DNA of 64,000 nt from ZC4RG19 sp017577565 (GCA_047459075.1 VSCH01000011.1:1-64000), one strand, 5' to 3'; positions 1 through 8,597 are shown, counted from the stretch's first letter. The notes: generated by a model from the sequence alone, not told the origin. Numbers and translations: made by a program.

Positions 1-2070
1 GTGTCGGGCCGGGTCGACGTGTCCCGCCTCACCGGCCGCACGGTCGCCAGCGGCAGCACGGGGGCGACCAGCGGCACGACCCGCCGCAGCCGGATCGGCG
101 CCGGGGTCGTGCAGATCGAGCCCATGCCGACGGTCGACCCGGCCGAGGTCGTCATGGCCGACCCGTCGGTGCCCGAGCACCGGCGCTTCTGCACCCGCTG
201 CGGCAACCCCGTCGGCCGGTCGCAGGGCGACCGCCCCGGCCGCACCGCCGGGTTCTGCTCCACCTGCGGGGCCCGCTTCGACTTCACCGCCAAGCTCCGC
301 ACCGGCGACGTCGTGGCCGGGCAGTACGAGGTGGCGGGGGCGCTGGCCCACGGCGGGATGGGGTGGATCTACCTGGCCCGCGACCGCAACGTGTCCGGCC
401 GGTGGTGCGTGCTGAAGGGCCTGCTCGACACCGCCGACCCCGACGCCGCCGAGGCCGCGGTCGCCGAGCGGCGGTTCCTCGCCGAGGTCCGGCACCCGAA
501 CATCGTCGGCATCCACAACTTCGTGCAGCACGAGGGCCAGGGCTACATCGTCATGGAGTACGTGGGCGGCCCGTCCCTCAAGCAGCTGGCCAAGCAGCGG
601 CGGGAGGCCGGCCAGGGGCCCATGCCGGTGACCGAGGCGGCCGCCTACATCCTCGCCGTGCTGCCCGCCCTCGGGTACCTGCACGACAACGGGATGCTCT
701 ACTGCGACTTCAAGCCCGACAACGTCATCCACGAGGGCGACGGCGTGAAGCTCATCGACCTCGGGGGCGTGCGGCGGGTCGAGGACCACGAGTCCGCCAT
801 CTTCGGCACCGTCGGCTACCAGGCGCCGGAGGTGCCCCACACCGGGCCGACCGTCGCCAGCGACCTCTACACCGTCGGGCGGGCGCTCGCGGTGCTCATC
901 CTCGACTGGCCGGAGTGGACCTCGAGCGACGTCGACCGCCTGCCGCCGCGCGAGGACCACGAGGTGCTGGTCGAGCACGACTGCCTGTGGCGGTTCCTGC
1001 AGCGGGCCTGCGCCCCCGACCCGGCCGACCGCTTCGTCGACGCCCACGAGATGGCCGACGCCCTGCACGGCGTGCTGGCCCAGGTCGCGGCCGCGGAGGA
1101 CGGGCAGCCCCGCCCCCGCACGAGCACCCGCTACAGCCCGCCCCGCCCCCGCCTCGACGGCCTGTCGTGGCAGGCGCTGCCCAGCCCGCTGCTCCCGGTC
1201 CACCCGCGCCTCGCCAACCAGGTGGCGGGGGTGGCCGAGGGCGACCCCGAGGCGGTCGCCACCCTCGTCGCCGCCGACCAGGAGCTGAGCTGGGCCGACC
1301 TCGCGACCGTCGCCCGGGCCCAGTGCGAGCTCGGCGACCACGCGGCGGCCTCGGCGGCCGTCGACCGGCTCGACCCCGAGGCGCCGGAGGCGGCCGAGCA
1401 CCGGGCTGTCGTCGCCAACGTCCGGTCGTACCTGCGGGGCGTCGTCGCGCTGGCCGCCGGCGACGCCGCCCGGGCCGCCGGCTTCTTCGAGGAGGCCTAC
1501 GCCACCGCCCCCGGCGAGGCCGCCTGCGCGCTGGCGCTGGCGGTCGCGCTGGCCGCCAGCGGCGACCGGTCCCGCCTGGAGGAGGCCGCCGACCTGTTCG
1601 AGCAGGTGGCGGTGGCCGACCCGTCGTGGATCCCGGCGCTCGCCGGCCTCGCCTGGGTGCTCGCCGCGCTCGGCCGGTACGGCGAGGCCGCCCGGGTGCT
1701 GACCGCCGTCCCCACCACCCACCCCCTACGACCCGAGGCGCTGACCATGGCCTGCCAGATCATGCAGAGCGGCCGCTACGACACCGAGGTGGCCGCCGCC
1801 GCCGGCGAGCGCGTGCGGTCGGCGTCCCCCGGTGCCCGTGAGGGGGGCGACGCCGCCCTCGCCGCGGCGCTGTACGCGGCGGCGCTCGCCGCCCTCGACC
1901 GGGGCGAGCACGTCGGCCCTCGGGTGGGCGGGGTCGAGGCGACCCGGCCCGCGCTGGCCCGGGCCGCCGAGGCCGCGCTGCTCGACCTCGCGGCCGCCAC
2001 GCCCGATCCGGCCCGGCGCCACGAGCTGCTCGACTCGGCGGCCCGCGTCCGGCCGTGGAGCCTGTGGTGA
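1..2070 (+). CDS. pknG: PknG-like Ser/Thr protein kinase with zinc ribbon and TPR domain
   Basis: Soluble serine/threonine kinase of the PknG family, which in mycobacteria and corynebacteria controls glutamate and TCA metabolism by phosphorylating an FHA protein. A rubredoxin-like zinc ribbon lies at C64/C67 and C86/C89. The kinase domain follows (about residues 103-360), with a glycine loop HGGMGWIY, the VLKGL lysine, a PknG-type catalytic loop CDFKPDN in which the Arg of HRD is missing, DLGG in place of DFG, and QAPEV. A helical TPR-like region rich in Ala and Leu runs to the end. The order matches mycobacterial PknG, and the length (689 residues) is slightly shorter. The window opens on a GTG, so the true start may lie upstream. 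The stop overlaps the GTG of the phosphatase gene (GTGA), so the two are probably co-translated. Identity is confident; the 5' end is not. Confidence 0.9.
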   Translation: MSGRVDVSRLTGRTVASGSTGATSGTTRRSRIGAGVVQIEPMPTVDPAEVVMADPSVPEHRRFCTRCGNPVGRSQGDRPGRTAGFCSTCGARFDFTAKLRTGDVVAGQYEVAGALAHGGMGWIYLARDRNVSGRWCVLKGLLDTADPDAAEAAVAERRFLAEVRHPNIVGIHNFVQHEGQGYIVMEYVGGPSLKQLAKQRREAGQGPMPVTEAAAYILAVLPALGYLHDNGMLYCDFKPDNVIHEGDGVKLIDLGGVRRVEDHESAIFGTVGYQAPEVPHTGPTVASDLYTVGRALAVLILDWPEWTSSDVDRLPPREDHEVLVEHDCLWRFLQRACAPDPADRFVDAHEMADALHGVLAQVAAAEDGQPRPRTSTRYSPPRPRLDGLSWQALPSPLLPVHPRLANQVAGVAEGDPEAVATLVAADQELSWADLATVARAQCELGDHAAASAAVDRLDPEAPEAAEHRAVVANVRSYLRGVVALAAGDAARAAGFFEEAYATAPGEAACALALAVALAASGDRSRLEEAADLFEQVAVADPSWIPALAGLAWVLAALGRYGEAARVLTAVPTTHPLRPEALTMACQIMQSGRYDTEVAAAAGERVRSASPGAREGGDAALAAALYAAALAALDRGEHVGPRVGGVEATRPALARAAEAALLDLAAATPDPARRHELLDSAARVRPWSLW

Positions 2071-3122
2071 ACCCGCACGAGGCCCGGCCGGGGCGTGTCG
2101 CCCCGGCGGACGGCTCCTGCCCGGCCTGCGGCGAGCCGCTGGTGGCGGGGGCCCGGTTCTGCGAGAGCTGCGGGACGCCGACCGGCCTCCCGCCGGACGA
2201 CGTGGCCGGGGCAGGCCGGCCCGACGGCCTCCCCGCCTGCGACAGGTGCGGCGGCGAGGTCGGCCCCGACGGCTACTGCACCGTCTGCGGGCACCGGGCC
2301 GAGGATCCGGTCGAGGTGCACGCGGTCGGCCCCGTCGGGTGGGCGACCCACCGCGGCCACCGCCACCACCGCAACGAGGACGCCGGGGGCGTCGTCCGCA
2401 CGGCGGAGGGCTGGCCGGTGCTGGTCGTGGCCGACGGCGTCTCGGCCAGCCCCAGCCCCGACGAGGCGTCCGCCGCCGCGGTCGAGGCCGTCGTGGCGGC
2501 GCTCCGGGACCGCCCGGTCACCGGCGAGGGCGACCTCGCCGCCGCGCTGGAGGCGGCCCACGCCGCGGTCAGCGCGCTGCCGCACGACCGCGACCCCCAC
2601 TGGCCGCCGGACGACACCCACCCGGCCTGCACGATCGCCGTGGCGGTGGCGGGCCCGACGGTCCGGGTCGCCAACGTCGGCGACGCCCGGGCCTACCTGT
2701 TGGCGCCGGCCGGCGACGGGTGGCGGGCGACCCAGCTGAGCAGCGACGACAGCGTCGCCGCGGCGGCGGTGGCCCAGGGCATCGACCTCGAGGTCGCGCT
2801 CGCCCTGCCCGGCGGCCACGGCATCACCGCGTGGCTGGGGGCCGACGCCTTCGACCTCGACCCCCACCTGACCTCGGTCGACGCGCCGGCGGGCGCGCTC
2901 GTGCTCGTCTGCAGCGACGGGCTGTGGAACTACGCGCCCACCGACGAGGCGATGAGCGCCCTCGTGTCCGCAGCCCTCGGCCCGCCCGGCCGCCCCGCCG
3001 GCCCGCTGCCCGCGATCTGCGAGCTGCTCGTGCGCTGGGCCCTCGACCAGGGGGGCGCCGACAACGTCACCGTCGCCCTCGCCCCCGTGGGCGACACGTC
3101 CGAGCTGGAGGAGAACCCGTGA
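2067..3122 (+). CDS. PP2C-family protein phosphatase with two zinc ribbons
   Basis: Metal-dependent Ser/Thr phosphatase (PPM/PP2C), the likely antagonist of the kinase encoded just upstream. Two zinc ribbons come first: C18/C21 with C32/C35, and a second at about residues 58-75 (CDRCG and CTVCG). The phosphatase core (about 90-345) shows RNED, VADG, NVGDAR, SDGLW and GGADNVTV, the usual metal-binding acidic motifs. I chose the GTG at 2067 because GGAG lies 6 bases before it and it overlaps the pknG stop as GTGA; an in-frame GTG at 2055 is the alternative. The 3' end overlaps the next gene, again as GTGA. The ribbons are shared with the kinase and FHA proteins of the operon, which suggests a common docking or assembly module (inference). 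Confidence 0.92.
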   Translation: MNPHEARPGRVAPADGSCPACGEPLVAGARFCESCGTPTGLPPDDVAGAGRPDGLPACDRCGGEVGPDGYCTVCGHRAEDPVEVHAVGPVGWATHRGHRHHRNEDAGGVVRTAEGWPVLVVADGVSASPSPDEASAAAVEAVVAALRDRPVTGEGDLAAALEAAHAAVSALPHDRDPHWPPDDTHPACTIAVAVAGPTVRVANVGDARAYLLAPAGDGWRATQLSSDDSVAAAAVAQGIDLEVALALPGGHGITAWLGADAFDLDPHLTSVDAPAGALVLVCSDGLWNYAPTDEAMSALVSAALGPPGRPAGPLPAICELLVRWALDQGGADNVTVALAPVGDTSELEENP

Positions 3123-4480
3123 GCACCGGTCCCGCGAGCCCCTTCACCGCCGAGACGTACCAGAACGAGTACCTGGCCGCCGGGGCCGACACCGTCGACG
3201 CGGTCGTGACCGTGGAGGCCGCGGGGGACGAGCAGGCGGCGGGCGCGGCCGCGGTCCGGGGCGGCGCCGACCGGGCCGAGGTGATCATCTTCGACACCAG
3301 CGGGTCGATGGGCACGGCCCGCAAGCTGGAGGCGGCCAAGGAGGCCGCGGCGGCCGCCGTCGACAGCCTGGACGACGGCGTGTCCTTCGCCGTCATCGCC
3401 GGCGACCACCAGGCCCGGCTCGTCTGGCCCGTCGACGGGCGCAGCTTCGCCACGGCGACCCCCGCCGACCGGGAGGGCGCCAAGGCGGCGATCGCCGCCG
3501 CGCAGGCGGCGGGCGGCACCGCCATCGGCACCTGGCTCGACCTCGCCCGCACCCTCTTCGCCTCGACGACGGCCTCGGCCCGCCACGCCATCCTGCTCAC
3601 CGACGGGCGCAACGAGCACCAGCAGCCCCACGAGCTGGCCGCCGCCGTCCAGGCGTGCCGGGGGCTGTTCCAGTGCGACTGCCGGGGCGTCGGCGTCGAC
3701 TGGGAGGTCGAGGAGCTGCGCGGCATCGCCACCGCGCTGCTGGGCACGGTCGACATCGTGGCCGACCCCGAGGACCTGGCCGCCGACTTCCGGGCGATGA
3801 TCAGCTCCAGCCAGGCCCGGGCCCTGCCCGACGTCCGGTTGCGCCTGTGGACGCCCCAGGGGGCGGTGCTGGAGTCGCTGCGCCAGGTGGCGCCCGAGGT
3901 GCTCGACCTGACGGGCGCCGGCACGCCGAGCGGCCCCCTGACGCAGGACTTCCTGCTCGGCGGCTGGGCGCCCGGCGAGGCCCGCGACTACCACCTGCGC
4001 ATCAAGGTCCGGCCCGGGGAGGTCGGCGACGAGATGCTCGCCGGGCGGGTGAGCCTGGTGCTGGCCGACGGCACCGTGGCGACGCAGGCGCTCGTGCGGG
4101 CCGTGTGGACCGACGACGTCGCCAAGTCGACCCGCATCGACCAGCACGTCGCCCACTACACCGGCCAGGTCGAGCTGGCCGAGGCCATCCAGGAGGGCCT
4201 GCACGCCGCCAAGGCCGGCGACCACGCCACCGCCACCGTCAAGCTCGGGCGGGCCGTGCAGCTGGCCGCCGCCTCGGGCCACGACGAGACGATGAAGCTG
4301 CTGTCGAAGGTCGTCGAGATCCAGGACGCCGAGCGCGGCACCGTGCGGCTGCGGCCCCGGGCCGAGCGCTCGGCGGAGATGACGCTGGACACCCGCTCGA
4401 CCCGCACCGTCCGGCTCGGGAGGAGGAGCGGTGACGGGGCGCCGGAGGGCGGGTCGCCGACGCCGCGGGAGGGGACCTGA
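3119..4480 (+). CDS. von Willebrand factor A domain protein
   Basis: 453-residue cytoplasmic protein with a VWA domain (about residues 52-235) carrying a complete MIDAS site: D59-x-S61-x-S63, then GGTAIG and LLTDGRN. No signal peptide or membrane segment is visible. A beta-rich middle region (about 240-330) and a helical tail with Arg/Thr-rich sequence follow; the tail ends TRSTRTVRLGRR, with several Thr residues that a Ser/Thr kinase could use (inference). It starts at a GTG that overlaps the phosphatase stop and has GGAGGAG upstream. It sits in an operon with a kinase, a phosphatase and an FHA protein, a combination seen in bacterial Ser/Thr signalling loci, where the VWA protein is thought to act as a scaffold. 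The exact role is unknown. Confidence 0.85.
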   Translation: MSTGPASPFTAETYQNEYLAAGADTVDAVVTVEAAGDEQAAGAAAVRGGADRAEVIIFDTSGSMGTARKLEAAKEAAAAAVDSLDDGVSFAVIAGDHQARLVWPVDGRSFATATPADREGAKAAIAAAQAAGGTAIGTWLDLARTLFASTTASARHAILLTDGRNEHQQPHELAAAVQACRGLFQCDCRGVGVDWEVEELRGIATALLGTVDIVADPEDLAADFRAMISSSQARALPDVRLRLWTPQGAVLESLRQVAPEVLDLTGAGTPSGPLTQDFLLGGWAPGEARDYHLRIKVRPGEVGDEMLAGRVSLVLADGTVATQALVRAVWTDDVAKSTRIDQHVAHYTGQVELAEAIQEGLHAAKAGDHATATVKLGRAVQLAAASGHDETMKLLSKVVEIQDAERGTVRLRPRAERSAEMTLDTRSTRTVRLGRRSGDGAPEGGSPTPREGT

Positions 4481-5184
4481 TGGCGACGTACACCTGCCCG
4501 AAGGGCCACAGCTCGGCGACCGGCGACTACTGCGACACCTGCGGCGCGCCGATCGACCCGCCGGGCGGCGCCGGCGGCGGGGCGGGCGAGGCGGCGGCGG
4601 AGGCCCCGGCGACCGGGCCCGAGCCGGCGGCCGAGGGCGGCGACGGGGCGCCCCCGGCGCCCGCCGCCACCCCGTGCCCGGGGTGCGGCGAGCCGGTGAC
4701 GGGCCGGTTCTGCGAGTCGTGCGGCTACGACGTCGAGTCGGGCACGCCGCCGGCGCCGGTGGCGGTCACGCTCCACCTGTCGGCCGACCGGTCGCACTGG
4801 GAGCGCATGGTGGGGGAGGGGGAGCCCGCCTTCCCGAGCGTCGTGCCCACCCTCAGCTTCGAGCTGACCGGCGACCGGGCCGTCCTGGGCCGGGTGCGGC
4901 CGGGCGCGACCCCGGAGGTCGACCTGCCCCTCACCGGCGCCGCCGCCGACCCCGCGGTGAGCCAGCGCCAGTGCGTCTTCGAGTGGGACGCCGAGGGCTG
5001 GGTCGTCTACGACGCCGGCAGCTCGAACGGCACCTGGATCAACGACGCCGACCGACCGCTCGGCGACCGCGAGCGCCATCGGCTCCGGGACGGCGACCGC
5101 ATCTACATGGGGGCCTGGACGTGCCTGACCGTCCGGGCCGCCGCCCCCGGGCGCGACCCGGGCCCGGGCGCGGCGGGCGGGTAG
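4480..5184 (+). CDS. FHA-domain protein with zinc ribbons
   Basis: 234-residue phosphothreonine-binding adaptor. The N-terminus has two zinc-binding segments (C-P-K-G-H with CDTCG, then CPGCG with CESCG, about residues 6-85), separated by an Ala/Gly/Pro linker. The C-terminal FHA domain (about 115-225) shows LGR, SQRQ, SSNGTWIND and a closing GDRIYMG. In most FHA domains the third motif is SxxH; here the His is Gln. The ATG shares one base with the VWA stop (TGATG), with GGGAGGGGA as ribosome binding site. As last gene of the kinase-phosphatase-VWA operon, and given that PknG's best known substrates are FHA proteins (GarA/OdhI), this is the natural candidate target or reader of the kinase. 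OdhI/GarA lack such ribbons, so it is not a simple orthologue. Confidence 0.9.
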   Translation: MATYTCPKGHSSATGDYCDTCGAPIDPPGGAGGGAGEAAAEAPATGPEPAAEGGDGAPPAPAATPCPGCGEPVTGRFCESCGYDVESGTPPAPVAVTLHLSADRSHWERMVGEGEPAFPSVVPTLSFELTGDRAVLGRVRPGATPEVDLPLTGAAADPAVSQRQCVFEWDAEGWVVYDAGSSNGTWINDADRPLGDRERHRLRDGDRIYMGAWTCLTVRAAAPGRDPGPGAAGG

Positions 5185-5202
5185 CGGCGCCGCCCTCGGT
5201 GC

Positions 5203-5231
5203 TTGTCAGCACCCGCTGCAACCGTTAGCTT
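5203..5231 (+). promoter_or_regulatory. Promoter for the lipoprotein gene
   Basis: TTGTCA at 5203-5208 and TAGCTT at 5226-5231 are separated by 17 bases, matching the spacing of a housekeeping sigma-70 promoter. The predicted start is near 5238, leaving a leader of about 90 bases before the GTG at 5328. It is the only good -35/-10 pair seen between the FHA gene and the lipoprotein gene, and it implies separate transcription. Confidence 0.5.
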
Positions 5232-5327
5232 TCGGCCACCGCTGGGCACGCCATGGGGCGGCGTGCCGTGCCGCCGGCAGGGAAGGGGCCGGCGGCACGT
5301 CAGGACGCGGGCGGACAAGGGGGGAAC

Positions 5328-7136
5328 GTGGGACTCAGGGCAAGGCTGCGTCTCGGCGGCGTCGCCGCGCTGGCCGCCGTGCTGGTGGCGTGCAACTCGC
5401 TGACGGTCGACCAGAGCGGCGTCTACACGTCGTCGCCCACCGAGACCATCACCGGCACGGTCGAGGTGGCGTCCGACGACACGCTGGAGTCGCTGACCGT
5501 CAACGGCGTCGAGGCGACGATCGACGGCACGACCTGGTCGGCGGAGGTGCCGCTCGACGGCGAGGCGATCATCAACCCGGTCCTCGTCGAGGCCCGGTAC
5601 GGCTCGGGCCAGGTGATCCGGGAGCGGCGCACGGTGGTCTACGGCGACGGCGAGCACGCCGTCGTGCTGCCGGAGGGCGCCGTGCAGGACGACGCCGTGG
5701 GGCTGCGCCTGAACGAGCGGTCGTTCGGCAAGCTCGGCACGGTGGTCAAGGACCTGACCACGTTCGACCCCGGCGCCATCGCCCCGCCGGGCACCGTGTT
5801 CATGGACGAGTGCCTGACGCGGATCATCGTCTGCACGCTGCACGCCAAGGCCTCCACCGCCGGGGCGCCGACCATCGCCGACTTCGGCGTCGCGCTCGAC
5901 AGCCACGAGGGCAACGTGCAGGCGGTGGTGACGCTCACCGACCTGAGCGTCCCGGTCAGGGTCGACGCCCGGGTCGCCGGCATCCCGACCAGCTGCGCCC
6001 TGGAGGTCGACGCGGCACGCGTGACCATCGACGGCGCCTACGCCCTGGAGCCCGACCCGGCCGACCCGCACTACCTCGACGTCAACCTCGTCGGGGCCAC
6101 GCCCACGGTGACGCTCGGGAACGTCAGGGACGACTTCGTGGGCGGCATCTGCTCGATCCCGGTGATCGAGCAGATCGTCGGGCTGTTCATGCCCGACGTC
6201 GAGGACATGATGGAGACGAGCCTGACCTCGCTGCTCGGCGACCCCGACGGGTCCGGCCCGCTCGACTCGCCGGTCGCCGACGCCGTCGAGCAGGCGCTGT
6301 CGCAGCTCAGCATCGCCGGCGACATCGGCGGGGCCCTGGGCCTCGACCTGGAGTCGACGATCACGGCGGCCGACGAGCACACGGACGGCATCGCCCTGCG
6401 GGCCACCGCCGGCTTCTCCGCGGCCAGCGTGGCGCCCGGCGCCCCCGACCTGACCGGCTCGGTGGCCTTCCCCGGCGAGGTGCTGGCGGACCTGCCGGCC
6501 ACGACGCCCGGCGGGCGGGAGTACGACGTCGCCGTCGGCGCCTCGGCGTCCGGGTTCAACCAGCTGCTCGCCGGTGAGACCGAGCTGGGCCTGCTGAACG
6601 TGGACGTCACCGAGCTGAACGGCGAGCCGCTGACCCTGCGGGGGCTGTTCGACCTCATCGGTGCCGGCGGTCTCATCACCGAGGACCACCCCGTGGTGAT
6701 CTCGCTGCGGCCGGAGGTGGCGCCCTTCGTCACCACCGAGCCGGGCCCGGACGGGTCGATCGGCGAGATGCGGCTCGGCGGCTACCGGACGACGATCTCG
6801 GTCGCCGGTGACAACCCGACGCTGCTGCTCGAGCTGGTGCTCGACTTCCGCACCGGCGTGGGCCTCGAGCTGGCCGACGACGGTCTGGCCTTCACGTTCG
6901 CCCAGCCGAGCGAGGACGACCTGGAGGCCACGATCATCGAGAACCCGCTCGGGCTGCCGCCCGCGCTGATCGAGGCGGTGTTCGCCGAGCTGGCGCCGCA
7001 GGTGTTCGGCTCGGTGAAGGACAAGCTGCCCAGCTTCCCGCTGCCGCAGTTCGCCGGCCTCGACCTGTCGCTCGTCGAGGTCAACCGGGTCGGCTCGGGC
7101 TTCGTGCTCTTCGCCGACCTGGTGCCGGCCGCCTGA
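5328..7136 (+). CDS. Large secreted lipoprotein with Ig-like domain, function unknown
   Basis: 602-residue exported lipoprotein. The GTG at 5328 follows AGGGGGG and gives a textbook signal peptide: MGLRARLRLGG, a hydrophobic stretch, then lipobox L-V-A-C with the lipidated Cys at residue 22. Residues about 35-100 look like a bacterial Ig-like or glucodextranase-B-like beta domain (SSPTETITGTVEV). The rest (about 110-600) is beta-rich with few Cys and appears to hold two similarly built halves, each with long amphipathic strands, which could be a lipid-binding tubular fold (inference only). I do not recognise the family of the large part. It stands alone: its own promoter upstream, and a strong hairpin separates it from the convergent DUF427 gene. 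Confidence 0.75.
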   Translation: MGLRARLRLGGVAALAAVLVACNSLTVDQSGVYTSSPTETITGTVEVASDDTLESLTVNGVEATIDGTTWSAEVPLDGEAIINPVLVEARYGSGQVIRERRTVVYGDGEHAVVLPEGAVQDDAVGLRLNERSFGKLGTVVKDLTTFDPGAIAPPGTVFMDECLTRIIVCTLHAKASTAGAPTIADFGVALDSHEGNVQAVVTLTDLSVPVRVDARVAGIPTSCALEVDAARVTIDGAYALEPDPADPHYLDVNLVGATPTVTLGNVRDDFVGGICSIPVIEQIVGLFMPDVEDMMETSLTSLLGDPDGSGPLDSPVADAVEQALSQLSIAGDIGGALGLDLESTITAADEHTDGIALRATAGFSAASVAPGAPDLTGSVAFPGEVLADLPATTPGGREYDVAVGASASGFNQLLAGETELGLLNVDVTELNGEPLTLRGLFDLIGAGGLITEDHPVVISLRPEVAPFVTTEPGPDGSIGEMRLGGYRTTISVAGDNPTLLLELVLDFRTGVGLELADDGLAFTFAQPSEDDLEATIIENPLGLPPALIEAVFAELAPQVFGSVKDKLPSFPLPQFAGLDLSLVEVNRVGSGFVLFADLVPAA

Positions 7137-7196
7137 CCGTTCCGCACGGTCAGGGTCGGGGCCCGGCCCGTCCCCGGGTCGGGCCCCCCTCTCCGG

Positions 7197-7226
7197 CCCG
7201 GGCCCCGACCCCGGCCGGGGCCCGGG
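7197..7226. terminator. Hairpin between convergent genes
   Basis: A perfect 11-bp stem (7197-7207 with 7216-7226, all G and C) closes an 8-base loop. It lies between the stops of the lipoprotein gene and the DUF427 gene, so it could end transcription from both sides. No T run follows, as is usual in very GC-rich actinobacteria. Confidence 0.6.
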
Positions 7227-7237
7227 CGGGTCGGGGG

Positions 7238-7969
7238 TCAGCCCACCCGTTCGCCGTCGACGGTGACCTCGACCCGGCGGTCGTAGAAGGCGACCAGCCC
7301 CGCGATGCGCACGCTCTCGGGCAGCGGGGTGGGGTACGACCAGGCGACGTCCGGGACCACGTCGTCGCCGATGCGGACCGAGAAGTGCTCGGCCCGGCCC
7401 TTGTAGGGGCAGTGGCTGACGGTGCCCGAGGGCACGAGCAGGTCCATCCGCACGTCGGTGCGGGGCAGGTACCAGCGGGGCGGCAGCCCGGTCTCGAACA
7501 GGGCGTGCCCCCGGGTGCTGCGGGCCAGCTCGACCTCGCCGAGGCGCACGACGACCTCCCGGGAGGTCGGGAGGATGTCGATGCGGGTGTAGGGGCTGCG
7601 GGGGTGGGTGAAGACCTGCTCGTCCTCCTCGAACCAGGCGGTCATGGCGTCCCAGTCGAGGCGGACGTGGCCGGCGACGTCGGGGACCGGGCCGTCCTCG
7701 AACAGGAGCCCGGCCCCGGCGGCCGTCTGCGACGGGGTGCGCACGTCGACGACGGCGGCGTCGCCGCGGTCCGGGGACCGCTCCGTCCCCCCGGTGGGCA
7801 CGAGCTCGGCCACCACGTCGTCGACCGGCAGGTAGTAGGCGGGGTAGTAGGGGATCTCCCAGACCAGCAGCGGCCGCACGGTGTCGACCACCAGCTCACC
7901 GCCGAGGAAGGCCCGCACCCGCTTGGCCCCCCGCTCGACCCGGACACGCCCCCGCTGGTCGTTCGTCAT
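7238..7969 (-). CDS. DUF427 domain protein
   Basis: 243-residue cytoplasmic protein of the DUF427 family (small beta-barrel proteins of unknown function, common in actinobacteria). It has two DUF427-like units: residues about 8-60 (RVRVERGAKRVRAFLGGE) and about 130-230, where the family signature is clear: ILPTSREVVVRLGGE-like start, SHCPYKGRAEHFSV, and DVAWSYPTPLPES. The ATG at 7969 has GGGGAC upstream. The gene is transcribed alone, away from an inverted repeat and the two tRNA genes, which lie on the same strand upstream. No catalytic residue assignment is possible from sequence alone. Confidence 0.85.
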   Translation of the reverse strand: MTNDQRGRVRVERGAKRVRAFLGGELVVDTVRPLLVWEIPYYPAYYLPVDDVVAELVPTGGTERSPDRGDAAVVDVRTPSQTAAGAGLLFEDGPVPDVAGHVRLDWDAMTAWFEEDEQVFTHPRSPYTRIDILPTSREVVVRLGEVELARSTRGHALFETGLPPRWYLPRTDVRMDLLVPSGTVSHCPYKGRAEHFSVRIGDDVVPDVAWSYPTPLPESVRIAGLVAFYDRRVEVTVDGERVG

Positions 7970-8185
7970 GCCGTCCCCAACACGACGGGCCGTGCCGCGA
8001 TTCCCGCCACGGGGGCGGGCTCGTGCGTGATCCGGCGTCCCTCGCGTGCGGATGCGCTGGTGCGGGCGCCAGTTCGGGGGTGGGGCAGGGCCGTGGCCGG
8101 CGTCAGCGGTTCTGGCGTCCGACGTGCGGGTGCGCGTGCGAGGGACGCCGGTTCCGTCGGGGTCGGGTCCCCGCGGACCGCTCCG
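7970..8185. other. 216-base gap with a long imperfect inverted repeat
   Basis: No credible open reading frame is present. The main content is the inverted repeat described separately. The stretch should also hold the promoter of the DUF427 gene and the 3' trailer of tRNA-Gly, but I see no clear -35/-10 pair. Confidence 0.4.
8032..8151. repeat. Inverted repeat, about 39 bp arms, 41-bp gap
   Basis: The outer 14 bases are a perfect inverted repeat: CCGGCGTCCCTCGC at 8032-8045 and its reverse complement at 8138-8151. The match continues inward imperfectly to 8071 and 8113, with about 17 of the next 26 positions pairing after one gap. Several of the mismatches would be G-U pairs in an RNA read from the plus strand. 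It could be a folded RNA, a terminator for the tRNA transcript, or the trace of a mobile element. Confidence 0.55.
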
Positions 8186-8256
8186 AGCGGGTGACGGGAA
8201 TCGAACCCGCACCGCCAGCTTGGAAGGCTGGAGCTCTGCCATTGAGCTACACCCGC
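8186..8256 (-). tRNA. tRNA-Gly (anticodon TCC)
   Basis: Read on the minus strand, a 71-base cloverleaf: acceptor GCGGGTG pairing with CACCCGC plus discriminator T, D-stem GCTC/GAGC, anticodon stem CCAGC/GCTGG with loop CTTCCAA, and a T-arm with TTCGATT. The anticodon TCC reads GGA and, by wobble, GGG. No CCA is encoded. It lies 128 bases downstream of tRNA-Pro on the same strand, so the two may share a transcript. Confidence 0.95.
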
Positions 8257-8384
8257 GTGCCGGCCGCGCGGACGGCCGGGAGCGACAGTCTGCCGTACCG
8301 GGGCCGGGTCTGCGCCATCCCGGGCGCCCGGGGGCGGGGCCGGTCCGGGGCTGCCGACCGGGCCGCCCGCCGGGTCCCGGAGCG

Positions 8385-8456
8385 TCGGGGAGGAGGGACT
8401 CGAACCCTCGGCCTCCTGCACCCAAAGCAGGTGCGCTTCCACTGCGCCACTCCCCG
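8385..8456 (-). tRNA. tRNA-Pro (anticodon TGG)
   Basis: Read on the minus strand, a 72-base cloverleaf: acceptor CGGGGAG with CTCCCCG plus discriminator A, D-stem GCGC/GCGC, anticodon stem CCTGC/GCAGG with loop TTTGGGT, and T-arm GAGGG-TTCGAGT-CCCTC. The anticodon TGG and the first base C are typical of proline tRNA. CCA is not encoded. Confidence 0.95.
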
Positions 8457-8472
8457 CAGAGGCAGTCCGCTG

Positions 8473-8478
8473 AGCGTA
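8473..8478 (-). promoter_or_regulatory. -10 box for tRNA-Pro
   Basis: TACGCT on the minus strand, 16 bases before the first base of tRNA-Pro, in the right place for a tRNA promoter. No convincing -35 box was found. Confidence 0.4.
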
Positions 8479-8591
8479 CCCGAGCCACCCCGGCGCCGTG
8501 CCGGGACGGCGGCGGGGGCGACCGGCCCGGTGAACGGGCCGCACGATGGCCCTGGTCGGGGCCGGTGGTCGGGGCCGTCAGGGACCCCCGT

Positions 8592-8597
8592 TACACT
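8592..8597 (+). promoter_or_regulatory. -10 box of tig, leaderless
   Basis: TACACT ends 9 bases before the GTG of tig, and no ribosome binding site lies between. Transcription would then start at or next to the GTG. Confidence 0.5.
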
